Positions 1 to 7,288 of a stretch of DNA of 11,384 nt are shown here, piece after piece. Origin of the DNA: Neisseriaceae bacterium (lineage in GTDB: Bacteria > Pseudomonadota > Gammaproteobacteria > Burkholderiales > UBA11063); NCBI GenBank assembly GCA_947441745.1, contig CANEUJ010000045.1, positions 1 through 11,384 of the forward strand, read 5' to 3'. Below the pieces are notes generated by a model. That model was not told where the DNA came from, did not search any database, and saw only the letters and a program-made list of their open reading frames with translations. Both the position numbers and the translations under genes were made by a program. Positions within the stretch are counted from its first letter, which is position 1. Every line of letters begins with the position of its first letter.

Positions 1-1
1 A

Positions 2-667
2 TCATGGGTTACCCACGACTGGATCAAAAAAGCTATTTTACTTTCATTTCGCCTAAATCAAAATAAAACCATTGATGTTGGATGGACCAAGTTTCACGAC
101 AAAATAGATCTAAAATTTGATAGCTACTCTAATGAAATGTTTGCACAAGAGTCACTTCGCGTAGTACCACACGCCATTGTCAGAAAAGGTGCTCATATTG
201 GTAAAAATACAATTTTAATGCCAAGTTTTGTAAATATTGGTGCTTATGTTGGTGATAACACCATGGTTGACACGTGGAGTACAGTTGGCTCATGTGCTCA
301 AATTGGTAATAATGTACATTTGTCTGGTGGCGTTGGAATTGGTGGAGTATTAGAGCCACTTCAAGCTAACCCCACCATTATCGAAGATAACTGCTTCATT
401 GGTGCTCGTAGTGAAGTCGTAGAGGGTGTTATCATCGAAAAAGGCTCTGTTCTTAGTATGGGGGTATTTATCAGTCAATCTACAGCAATTTATGATAGAG
501 AAACTAAAAAAATCAGCTACGGACGTGTCCCTGCATACTCAGTAGTAGTACCAGGTAGTATACCAAGTAAAGATGGCAGTCATTCATTATATGCTGCGAT
601 TATCGTCAAAAAAGTAGATGAGAAAACACGTTCTAAAGTATCTATTAATGAGTTACTTCGCGACTAA
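2..667 (+). CDS. dapD: 2,3,4,5-tetrahydropyridine-2,6-dicarboxylate N-succinyltransferase, 5' end cut by window
   Basis: DapD transfers succinyl from succinyl-CoA to tetrahydrodipicolinate in the succinylase branch of lysine and meso-diaminopimelate synthesis, in the cytoplasm. The frame is open from base 2, so the gene starts outside the window; an internal ATG at 137 is not the real start. The visible 221 residues match E. coli DapD from about residue 52, beginning WVTHDWIKKAILLSFR. They contain the left-handed parallel beta-helix hexapeptide repeats, and the family's most conserved stretch (MVDTWSTVGSCAQIG, then HLSGGVGIGGVLEPLQANP and FIGARSEVVEG) is intact. The C-terminus, IVKKVDEKTRSKVSINELLR, is also typical. 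About 50 N-terminal residues are missing if the length is like E. coli (274). The stop overlaps the nudC start by one base (TAATG), which suggests translational coupling. Identification is secure. Confidence 0.97.
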   Translation, partial: SWVTHDWIKKAILLSFRLNQNKTIDVGWTKFHDKIDLKFDSYSNEMFAQESLRVVPHAIVRKGAHIGKNTILMPSFVNIGAYVGDNTMVDTWSTVGSCAQIGNNVHLSGGVGIGGVLEPLQANPTIIEDNCFIGARSEVVEGVIIEKGSVLSMGVFISQSTAIYDRETKKISYGRVPAYSVVVPGSIPSKDGSHSLYAAIIVKKVDEKTRSKVSINELLRD

Positions 668-1425
668 TGATAAATATTATAGTTTACAAGCACCAAGTGC
701 TTGTAAAAAACACCGATAATTCTATTACCTTACCAGATACTGTATCTGGTATAAGTAATATTCTTATTCCAATTTATGTGTCTGACAATCATTTTGTAGC
801 TACAATTAATGACACCATCAATATAAATTTAGGTGAATTTTATTTTATTGGATTACGCCAAGCTCTTAGTCATTTTAATATTGAATTAGCTAAACAAATT
901 GTCTATTATCAGCAACTAAATGAATATTACCTCACCCATAAATTTTGTGGACGCTGTGGAGCTAAAACAATCTTACGAGCTATTAATAAATTTGTCTATT
1001 GTGAAAGCTGTAATAGCGAAAACTATCCGCATATAGCACCATCAATTATAGTCCGCATTCATAAAGAAGATAAAATCTTAATGGCACGTGGGGTAAACTT
1101 TCCACCTGAATCTTATAGTTTAATTGCGGGGTTTGTTGAAATTGGTGAATCATTAGAAGAAGCGGTTAAAAGAGAAACCCTCGAAGAGATAGGTCTTGAG
1201 ATTGACAGCCTCAACTACTGGGGATCTCAAAGCTGGCCATATCCAAGTAACTCACTAATGATTGGTTATACCGCAAAATACAAATCAGGAGAAATAAAGC
1301 TAGATACTACAGAAATTGAGGCAGCTGATTTTTATAGAGCAACTGAAATTCCAGGGCGACCTTCGACTAACTTTAGTATAGCAAGTCGAATGATTGATGA
1401 ATTTTATAATAATCAGAAAATTTAA
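667..1425 (+). CDS. nudC: NAD-capped RNA hydrolase / NADH pyrophosphatase (Nudix family)
   Basis: NudC hydrolyses NAD(H) to NMN(H) and AMP and, in E. coli, removes NAD caps from RNA 5' ends. The 252 residues are close to the E. coli length (257). A four-cysteine zinc ribbon is seen at C94, C97, C112 and C115. The Nudix box spans residues 155-177 with the expected G-x5-E-x7-RE-x2-EE-x-G spacing. It is followed by the NudC-specific motif SQSWPYP at 187-193; E. coli has SQPWPFP, so a Pro to Ser and a Phe to Tyr change are visible. The N-terminal 90 residues are the poorly conserved NudC N-domain. The ATG overlaps the dapD stop by one base, so expression is probably coupled to dapD. The gene ends 46 bases from the convergent end of rho. 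The family is certain, and the zinc ribbon plus SQxWPxP make NudC the specific call. Confidence 0.95.
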   Translation: MINIIVYKHQVLVKNTDNSITLPDTVSGISNILIPIYVSDNHFVATINDTININLGEFYFIGLRQALSHFNIELAKQIVYYQQLNEYYLTHKFCGRCGAKTILRAINKFVYCESCNSENYPHIAPSIIVRIHKEDKILMARGVNFPPESYSLIAGFVEIGESLEEAVKRETLEEIGLEIDSLNYWGSQSWPYPSNSLMIGYTAKYKSGEIKLDTTEIEAADFYRATEIPGRPSTNFSIASRMIDEFYNNQKI

Positions 1426-1471
1426 TATAGAGCATATAAAACCTTAATATTATACACTCTAGATTCATATC
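1426..1471. other. Convergent nudC/rho intergenic gap
   Basis: This 46-base AT-rich gap separates the ends of two converging genes. The only inverted repeat seen is TAGAG...CTCTA, a 5-bp stem with a loop of more than 20 bases and no run of T, so no intrinsic terminator can be supported. Confidence 0.5.
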
Positions 1472-2728
1472 TTAGCGACGCATCGCATCAAAAAATTCAT
1501 TATTATTTTTAGTTTCTTTTAGCTTATCTGAAATAAACTCGATAGCTTCAACTGATTGCATTGTTGCCATGATTTTTCTTAAAATCCATATTTTTTGCAA
1601 TTGGTCTTTAGATAATAAAAGCTCTTCACGCCTTGTACCAGATCTAAGAATATCGATAGCTGGATAAATACGGCGTTGTGAGATCTCACGATCTAAGTGT
1701 AGCTCCATATTACCAGTACTTTTAAACTCTTCAAAAATTACATCATCCATACGAGAACCAGTTTCGATTAATGCTGTTGCAATAATAGTAAGTGATCCGC
1801 CCTCCTCGATATTTCTAGCCGCACCAAAAAAGCGTTTTGGTCGGTGTAGTGCATTAGCATCAACTCCACCTGACAAAACCTTACCTGAAGCTGGTGATAT
1901 AGTGTTGTATGCACGAGCTAGACGAGTAATTGAATCAAGTAAGATTATAACATCACGCTTATGTTCAACCAAGCGTTTTGCTTTTTCCATCACCATTTCC
2001 GCTACTTGAACATGTCTATTTGCAGGTTCATCAAAAGTTGAAGCCACCACCTCACCTTTAACTGAACGCTGCATTTCTGTTACTTCCTCTGGACGTTCAT
2101 CAATCAGTAATACTATTAGTTCAGCATCAGGATGATTTGCAGTAATAGAATGAGCAATTTGTTGCAACATAACTGTTTTACCTGATTTTGGAGGCGCTAC
2201 TATTAAAGCTCGTTGACCTTTACCAATTGGTGCAACCAAATCAACAATACGTCCAGTTAGTGCCTCATCACCTTTGATATCCCGCTCTAAATGTAATTGT
2301 TGGTCTGGAAATAATGGAGTTAAATTTTCAAATAATATCTTATGTTTATTTGTTTCTGGTTCATTGTTGTTTATCTTATCAACCCGAACAAGAGCAAAAT
2401 ATTTTTCTCCTTCTTTGGGCATTCTAATTTCACCATCTACAGTATCACCAGTTTGTAAATTAAACCTTCTAATTTGGCTTGGGCTTATATATATGTCATC
2501 ATGACTAGCAAGGTATGAGGTATCTGGAGAGCGTAAAAACCCAAAACCATCGGGAAGCACTTCAAGCACTCCATTACCATAAATATTTTCACCAGCTTCG
2601 GCACGTTTTCGTAGAATTGAAAATATAATATCATGCTTACGTAGGCGGCTTGCACCCTCAATATTAAGACTTGAAGCCATTTCCAATAATTCTGCAACAT
2701 GCAGATCTTTAATTTCAATTAAATGCAT
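1472..2728 (-). CDS. rho: Transcription termination factor Rho
   Basis: Rho is the hexameric RNA-dependent ATPase/helicase that ends transcription at Rho-dependent terminators. The 418 residues match the E. coli length (419) and align throughout. The N-terminal helical domain (1-47) is followed by the cold-shock-like RNA-binding fold, with RNP1 motif GFGFLR at 61-66 and DDIYISPSQIRRFNL at 77-91. The ATPase core shows Walker A APPKSGKT at 178-185, LLIDERPEEVTEMQR at 207-221, Walker B VIILLD at 260-265, and the Q-loop region SPASGKVLSGG at 278-288. All of these are intact. No insertion domain is present, unlike Actinobacteria or Bacteroidetes. The ATG at 2728 gives the E. coli-like N-terminus, but no strong Shine-Dalgarno sequence precedes it. 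It lies downstream of trxA in the order known from E. coli, after a structured 164-base leader. Confidence 0.98.
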   Translation of the reverse strand: MHLIEIKDLHVAELLEMASSLNIEGASRLRKHDIIFSILRKRAEAGENIYGNGVLEVLPDGFGFLRSPDTSYLASHDDIYISPSQIRRFNLQTGDTVDGEIRMPKEGEKYFALVRVDKINNNEPETNKHKILFENLTPLFPDQQLHLERDIKGDEALTGRIVDLVAPIGKGQRALIVAPPKSGKTVMLQQIAHSITANHPDAELIVLLIDERPEEVTEMQRSVKGEVVASTFDEPANRHVQVAEMVMEKAKRLVEHKRDVIILLDSITRLARAYNTISPASGKVLSGGVDANALHRPKRFFGAARNIEEGGSLTIIATALIETGSRMDDVIFEEFKSTGNMELHLDREISQRRIYPAIDILRSGTRREELLLSKDQLQKIWILRKIMATMQSVEAIEFISDKLKETKNNNEFFDAMRR

Positions 2729-2767
2729 ATAATAAGACCATCACTAAAATTTGTTATTTAATAACCC

Positions 2768-2795
2768 AGTATAACTAACTAGACATAGAGCACAA
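2768..2795 (-). promoter_or_regulatory. Candidate rho promoter
   Basis: On the minus strand a TATACT (2768-2773) lies 16 bases downstream of TTGTGC (2790-2795). This gives a 5/6 match to the -10 and a 3/6 match to the -35 consensus. It would start transcription about 33 bases before the rho ATG. In such AT-rich DNA this match is suggestive only. Confidence 0.3.
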
Positions 2796-2825
2796 AACAT
2801 TGATTTTTATTAGACTAGGAGATAT

Positions 2826-2838
2826 GTGTGAATCACAC
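2826..2838. promoter_or_regulatory. Short perfect palindrome in the trxA-rho leader
   Basis: GTGTGA-A-TCACAC has two 6-base arms around a single central base. It could be a protein-binding operator or a small RNA hairpin with a 3-base loop. The half-sites resemble CRP half-sites (TGTGA/TCACA), but the spacing is 1 instead of 6, so CRP binding is not expected. Function is unknown. Confidence 0.35.
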
Positions 2839-2848
2839 TATTAATTTA

Positions 2849-2876
2849 TCCACTCGCTCTAGACTACACGAGTGGA
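2849..2876 (-). promoter_or_regulatory. 8-bp hairpin between trxA and rho (possible attenuator or 3' end)
   Basis: TCCACTCG (2849-2856) and CGAGTGGA (2869-2876) form a perfect 8-bp stem with a 12-base loop. Read on the minus strand it lies 16 bases past the trxA stop. The downstream RNA is AU-rich (AUAAAUUAAUAG) but has no uninterrupted U-run. It is therefore not a classical intrinsic terminator. It may be an attenuator, an mRNA 3'-protecting structure, or part of a Rho-controlled leader. Confidence 0.5.
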
Positions 2877-2892
2877 GATATTGTAACTTATG

Positions 2893-3216
2893 TTATATAT
2901 TGCTGTCAATAAAAGTAGTAAGCTGACTTTTTGGAAGGTTGCCTACCTTAGTACCAACTACTTCTCCATTTTTAAATAATAATAAAGTCGGTATGCCTCT
3001 AACACCGTATTGAGCTGCAGTTACACTGCTATCATCAACATTAACTTTAACAACTTTTACTTTACCTTGATATTCATTTGAAATATCATCAAGAATTGGC
3101 GATAACATGCGACATGGACCACACCATTCAGCCCAAAAATCTACCAATACAGGAACTTCTGACTTAAGTGCATCGCTTTCAAACGAATCGTCAGTTGCAT
3201 AAACTACATTACTCAT
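2893..3216 (-). CDS. trxA: Thioredoxin 1
   Basis: This is the small cytoplasmic dithiol oxidoreductase, reduced by thioredoxin reductase, which reduces disulfides in ribonucleotide reductase and other targets. The 107 residues match the family length (E. coli 108-109). The active site WCGPC is at 31-35, with the redox cysteines at C32 and C35. The buried acid D26, cis-Pro P76 (in GIPTLLLF) and the late glycine motif (VGNLPKSQL) are all present. The ATG at 3216 is preceded by AAAGGTG, a good ribosome binding site. It lies directly upstream of rho, the conserved enterobacterial order trxA-rho, and probably contributes read-through transcription to rho. Its only odd neighbour is the toxin-like gene ending 113 bases upstream on the same strand. 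Confidence 0.97.
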   Translation of the reverse strand: MSNVVYATDDSFESDALKSEVPVLVDFWAEWCGPCRMLSPILDDISNEYQGKVKVVKVNVDDSSVTAAQYGVRGIPTLLLFKNGEVVGTKVGNLPKSQLTTFIDSNI

Positions 3217-3250
3217 TAACTTATTACACCTTTAAAAAGAAAACACCGAA

Positions 3251-3256
3251 ATTATA
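3251..3256 (-). promoter_or_regulatory. Candidate -10 element for trxA(-rho)
   Basis: A perfect TATAAT on the minus strand lies 34 bases before the trxA ATG, inside the 113-base gap after the toxin-like gene. No convincing -35 hexamer is seen at 16-18 bases upstream (CCTAGA-like sequence). No terminator hairpin for the preceding gene is visible in this gap, so some read-through into trxA is possible. Confidence 0.4.
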
Positions 3257-3329
3257 CTATAAAACTCATCCTCTAGGTTAAAATTTACAAAAATCACCAA
3301 TTTCTTTACATCAGCATTAAACAAGCTAT

Positions 3330-6300
3330 CTATACTTCTAAGCTCAGAATGTCTTTGATATCCAAATAAACTTCGTTATTGCTTTTGTCCAAAAACACCA
3401 GCTGATTTTCATGTACTCTTAAACACTTATTATCCAAAATAACTTCATTAAAAGCAACTGATTTTAGCTGGTATCTAATATCCCAAATATTTATAGATTC
3501 ATTGATATCAAGCCCCTTCACAAGCTTAATTTCTGACGTAGAACAGTATAAAACATTGACTAAGGTTATCGTTTTGTCTTCTGGTGTTATCAAGATAATA
3601 TTTGTACCAGATATACTATAATATAGCTCTCGCACATTCAATTGAACAAGTGCTTTTATATTGCTCTCAAATGTTATATGTAATGATTTATAAGATTTTG
3701 TATCAATATTTATAGATGATGTTATATTTTTCATTTTTTTAACTAAAACAGTACATTCAGTGTCTTTCATAATCTTAATATCAGAAGTATTCAAATTAAC
3801 ATTGTAAAAATACGTGCATTTCTTATCATCTATAATCGTATATAGATTCTCATAATAATCACCAAAAACTTCTTCTATATACTCGGCTTTTGGTAATTTA
3901 TTATCAATGCTAAAATCAACCATGGATTTATATTGTTCATGTCCATAGGTAAAATTCAAACTCATTGATAATCCTTTGTCAAGACTTTCTATAGTTATGT
4001 CAAACAAATCTAATAAACCACTGAAGTCATCTAATAAACTGGTAAATAAAACACTATCAGACTCTGGAGTGTTCAAAAGATTTAGTACCTTATTAAATAC
4101 ATGATAATATCTTGATTCTCGAGGATGCTTATTTAAAACATTAATCTGAACTTCTATCGGTATTAAATTAGCATTTGCTTTATTTATCTTTTCGCGAACA
4201 TAGTACTCTTCGTCTGCATTTTTTCCATAACGTAATATTTCTCCAGAGATTACTTTAGAATCCCTCAAGCTAGATTTAATATCAAATACTAAATTTGATT
4301 GATTTTTGCTACTGTCTATTAGATTTAAAGTGATGTATTTAACCTCAGAGTTTGCATCAAAAGAAAAAGCGTCACTAATACGAAGAACCTTTTCAACAGC
4401 TCCAGGGTATCTATATAAATCACTTAATATACTATCATATATACCTGCATTAACTACTTCAATATTAATGATACATGTTACCAATCTTCCATCCACAATA
4501 TTATGCAAATACTGCCCTTTAATATCAATATCGACAAAGTTTGTTATAACCATTGGCACCCCAGTTATTTTATCTATAACTAAATCAGAGCCATTAGTGT
4601 TTAAAATATTACCTTTTACAGAATTACAGAAAAGATAATTATTTTTCGAAGATTCTAAATAAATCTCATAAAGTGTATTGATTTCAGGATAATCTTTTTT
4701 AATCATATTTACTAACGGATTCTTTACATAAGGCATCATTGCTGTCAATATACCTTCTCTAACTGGTTGAATCTGAAGTTGATAAAATAGGCTCTGCTCC
4801 TTTTGTAAATACCTCATAAGCTCTTTATCTGTATTTGGATGTGCTAAACTCAATAATAACTGATTACCACTCCAATAAAAACCTGGAAAACCATTGTGTC
4901 TTATTAAAATTGGGTGCGGTACTATAAAAATTTTAGATATCGCATTAATGGCACCCTTAATATCTTTAATTTTTTTGTCATTAATTACACTAATATATTC
5001 TTCATTAAATGTCATATTGTGTAAAACCAATTTATTATTTATAATATCTACTTCAAATAATATCTCTGAAATTACTTGCTGTTTAAAATCAATCTTAAAT
5101 ATTATTTGTCCATGGATTTGTTTAATTTTTATATGCTGATTTCCAATACTAATTGCATTTAAACTTAAAGTTACTGGTAATTCAAGCAATTGACTTAAGT
5201 TAATAACTTGTTTCGAAATATTAAACACCCAGATTTCATCTTTAATCTTATCTACGTCAGCAATACTATTAATCTCTAGACTTACAGGTTTACTAGGTAG
5301 AATAATTACATACCCACTACCTGAACCTTGGAATGAATAATATAAAAACTTACTATCATCAACACTTTCAGGGCTAATTAGAAAACTATAGCTATTAGAG
5401 TCTAGCTCAATATTTACTTTAGTATAAACATACTCGACTGTAATATTTCTGACATCTGCTGGTTTTAGCGTTATACTATTATCGCTATTATATTTTTTAC
5501 ATTTACAAATTGGGCTAAATACAAGGCTAGATTTATTAGGATATTTATCAGGATATTCTGATATTAGAAAATTTTTAATTTTTACACCACCAAATATCTC
5601 CTCATCTGTAAAAATATGTTTATCAGAATTATCAGTATCAAGGACTTGATTAACTTGGTGTTCTGTAGTTCCAAATCCTTGATGCAATATTTGTTGTGCT
5701 TTACCTGGTAAGACAACTAAATCATCTTTATTTATTATAAATTCTTCTTCTATTCGCCCTTTTTTCATTATATTTTTTAGCATGGGTTTATATAAAGAAA
5801 CCTTACCAACGACCCGATTCCAGCCACGAGTTTCCTGCAAAAAACCAGCACCTACACTCGGATCATCATAATCCCAATAAGAGTACAACTCAGGCCAAAA
5901 ACTTCTTCTCATATCATCAAATAATATATCTCCTGGAGTTATGACAACATTTTGATTAGTAATTTTAATATTTTTAATCACTAAGCTTGGTTCAAAACGG
6001 ACTACTTTATCATTGCTCCTGGATATTATTTTAGATTTATGACTATTAATAGCCTCTAGTTTACCTCCAGCATAATATAGCTTAGCAAGAGAACTTTTAT
6101 ATTTAATGTCATAATCTTGAACGGCTTCCTTCTTGGTATAGCCTATTATGTTAAAAGCATCCAAAACATCTCCGACTGGCTCTAAAAACTTAAAAACAGA
6201 AGATAATAAGACATCAGAAGCTAAACCTGTAATTTTTAAAACAGCTATAGCCTGCCCAATTAATGCAAGCACTGCTCCAGAAGCTCCTAATACTAGATTA

Positions 6301-7103
6301 GTAATTATTTCCACTTGTTCCTCAAGAGTTGCATCAGCTAACGCTATACTTAACGTAGTAACATTAATAACATCAAATACTGGAGCTATAACTGATAATC
6401 CACGAGACCAATTATTAAGCATACTTAATAATTGTTCGGCGTCTGCCATATAAGAGATTTGTACAACTTTAGAGGCTAGTTCAACAGTTCCTAAAGATAT
6501 TTGTGTTATTTGTGAGACTATTGATAATTTTGTTGCAGCATTTAAGCCATCGAGATCTTCAGAAGACAATGTTTTTGCAGTACCAATTATCCCAGATAAA
6601 GTACAGTAAACATTAAAGCTCTCATTAAAACCTTTAACGGAACCATGCATTTCATATCTTGGTGCAAATTTTCCTGTAGTAGGATCAAAAGTAAAATTTT
6701 CTTTTATATAACTAGCAATATCTTGGACTTTTTTACTTAATTCTTTTATTGAGGAGCTTTCTACTTCAACTCCATCTGATCTAGCACCATTTTTATCGAT
6801 ATACTCAAAACTAATTTTGCTACCTTCAATGTCTTTGACACTTTGAAAATCTATAATCCAACCGTATTCTAAAGGGATATATTTACCTATATCTTCATTT
6901 GCATCTACAATAAGTTGTGCTATTCTAGACTTTTCCAAAAGGCTGTTTTGTGCTTTTGTCATATTTTCTATAACAATACTATCATCTTTATTTGCAGTAT
7001 AAGCATCAGTTTTAATCTTCTTTATTAAATTATCAAAACCATGTTTTATAGTTTTTATTTCACCACCTTTAGTACTTTTTAGAACAACAATGCTCTTCCC
7101 CAT
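3330..7103 (-). CDS. Stand-alone TcdA/TcdB-like pore-forming and delivery-domain protein
   Basis: The 1257 residues resemble, in order, the translocation/delivery region of the large clostridial toxins (about TcdB 780-1820, from memory of that sequence). That region forms an endosomal pore and carries the toxin enzyme into the cytosol. Anchors: YIDKNGARSDGVEVESSSIK (101-120), like TcdB FINKETGESIFVETEKTIF; LNAATKLSIVSQIT (187-200) and LASKVVQI, leading into hydrophobic helices at about 236-320; SLVIKNIKITNQNVVI (373-388); LVVLPGKAQQIL (462-473); NIELDSNSYSFLI (564-576) followed by YYSFQGSGSGYVIIL (588-602) and IWVFNI (624-629); SDSVLFTSLLDDF (1015-1027); and YYSISGTNIILI (1161-1172). No glucosyltransferase, cysteine protease or YYF-type CROP repeats are present. 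No signal peptide is seen. An in-frame TAG three codons upstream fixes the 5' limit at the ATG, which has a close AGAGG. The long uninterrupted frame argues for a maintained gene. Activity and partner are unknown. Confidence 0.85.
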   Translation of the reverse strand: MGKSIVVLKSTKGGEIKTIKHGFDNLIKKIKTDAYTANKDDSIVIENMTKAQNSLLEKSRIAQLIVDANEDIGKYIPLEYGWIIDFQSVKDIEGSKISFEYIDKNGARSDGVEVESSSIKELSKKVQDIASYIKENFTFDPTTGKFAPRYEMHGSVKGFNESFNVYCTLSGIIGTAKTLSSEDLDGLNAATKLSIVSQITQISLGTVELASKVVQISYMADAEQLLSMLNNWSRGLSVIAPVFDVINVTTLSIALADATLEEQVEIITNLVLGASGAVLALIGQAIAVLKITGLASDVLLSSVFKFLEPVGDVLDAFNIIGYTKKEAVQDYDIKYKSSLAKLYYAGGKLEAINSHKSKIISRSNDKVVRFEPSLVIKNIKITNQNVVITPGDILFDDMRRSFWPELYSYWDYDDPSVGAGFLQETRGWNRVVGKVSLYKPMLKNIMKKGRIEEEFIINKDDLVVLPGKAQQILHQGFGTTEHQVNQVLDTDNSDKHIFTDEEIFGGVKIKNFLISEYPDKYPNKSSLVFSPICKCKKYNSDNSITLKPADVRNITVEYVYTKVNIELDSNSYSFLISPESVDDSKFLYYSFQGSGSGYVIILPSKPVSLEINSIADVDKIKDEIWVFNISKQVINLSQLLELPVTLSLNAISIGNQHIKIKQIHGQIIFKIDFKQQVISEILFEVDIINNKLVLHNMTFNEEYISVINDKKIKDIKGAINAISKIFIVPHPILIRHNGFPGFYWSGNQLLLSLAHPNTDKELMRYLQKEQSLFYQLQIQPVREGILTAMMPYVKNPLVNMIKKDYPEINTLYEIYLESSKNNYLFCNSVKGNILNTNGSDLVIDKITGVPMVITNFVDIDIKGQYLHNIVDGRLVTCIINIEVVNAGIYDSILSDLYRYPGAVEKVLRISDAFSFDANSEVKYITLNLIDSSKNQSNLVFDIKSSLRDSKVISGEILRYGKNADEEYYVREKINKANANLIPIEVQINVLNKHPRESRYYHVFNKVLNLLNTPESDSVLFTSLLDDFSGLLDLFDITIESLDKGLSMSLNFTYGHEQYKSMVDFSIDNKLPKAEYIEEVFGDYYENLYTIIDDKKCTYFYNVNLNTSDIKIMKDTECTVLVKKMKNITSSINIDTKSYKSLHITFESNIKALVQLNVRELYYSISGTNIILITPEDKTITLVNVLYCSTSEIKLVKGLDINESINIWDIRYQLKSVAFNEVILDNKCLRVHENQLVFLDKSNNEVYLDIKDILSLEV
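6144..6398 (-). other. Putative membrane-inserting hydrophobic segment of the toxin-like protein
   Basis: Residues about 236-320 hold successive apolar stretches. Examples are LSVIAPVFDVINVTTLSIAL (236-255), NLVLGASGAVLALIGQAIAV (269-288), and then a segment through VLLSSVFKFLEPVGDVL. They sit where TcdB has its pore-forming helices after the KVQVYAQLF and AAKVV motifs. Acidic residues separate the apolar stretches, as expected for pH-triggered insertion. That function is inferred from the family. Confidence 0.6.
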
Positions 7104-7137
7104 TTTCCTCTATAGCCTTTCATGCTTACTGAAACTC

Positions 7138-7143
7138 ATTATA
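7138..7143 (-). promoter_or_regulatory. Candidate -10 element for the toxin-like gene
   Basis: A perfect TATAAT on the minus strand sits 34 bases upstream of the ATG. No good -35 box is found at normal spacing (the sequence there reads CCTATT). This would suit activator-dependent or low-level expression, but TATAAT occurs often by chance in such AT-rich DNA. Confidence 0.35.
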
Positions 7144-7259
7144 TATAATAATGACTTATTAATAGGCGATATTGTAAGATAATATAAAATCTGATAAAAC
7201 CCCATAAGGATAGGGTGGTATATTTATAGCGTATCAAATATAAATTACATTAATTAAAA

Positions 7260-7288
7260 TTTATACAATTAGTTTAAGATGATATAAT
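7260..7288 (+). promoter_or_regulatory. Candidate promoter of the yceD-rpmF-plsX-fabH-tyrA operon
   Basis: TTTATA (7260-7265, 4/6 to the -35 consensus) and a perfect TATAAT (7283-7288) are separated by 17 bases. Transcription would start near 7295, leaving a leader of about 60 bases before the yceD ATG. An AGGA ribosome binding site lies at about 7342-7345. Confidence 0.45.

Noticed and set aside
1426..1471. Possible bidirectional terminator between nudC and rho
   Set aside because: Only a 5-bp stem with a very long loop and no T-run.
2274..2718. Open frames of about 76 residues on both strands inside rho (2274-2504 plus, 2485-2718 minus)
   Set aside because: They lie within the strongly conserved rho frame, resemble no protein family, and are expected shadows.
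2826..2838. CRP binding site
   Set aside because: The half-sites look right (TGTGA/TCACA) but the spacer is one base instead of six.
4306..6453. Plus-strand open frames of 81-110 residues opposite the toxin-like gene (4306-4638, 4894-5139, 6148-6453)
   Set aside because: They are antisense to a long intact gene, with low-complexity composition set by the opposite strand and no ribosome binding sites or family features.
3330..7103. Glucosyltransferase (DXD), cysteine protease (peptidase C80) or C-terminal YYF repeat domains in the toxin-like protein
   Set aside because: The N-terminus is already delivery-domain-like, and the C-terminal about 100 residues show no repeated aromatic GW/YYF units.
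7199..7216. ACCC...GGGT hairpin in the divergent intergenic region
   Set aside because: A 4-bp stem with a 10-base loop, and no transcript is expected to need a terminator there.
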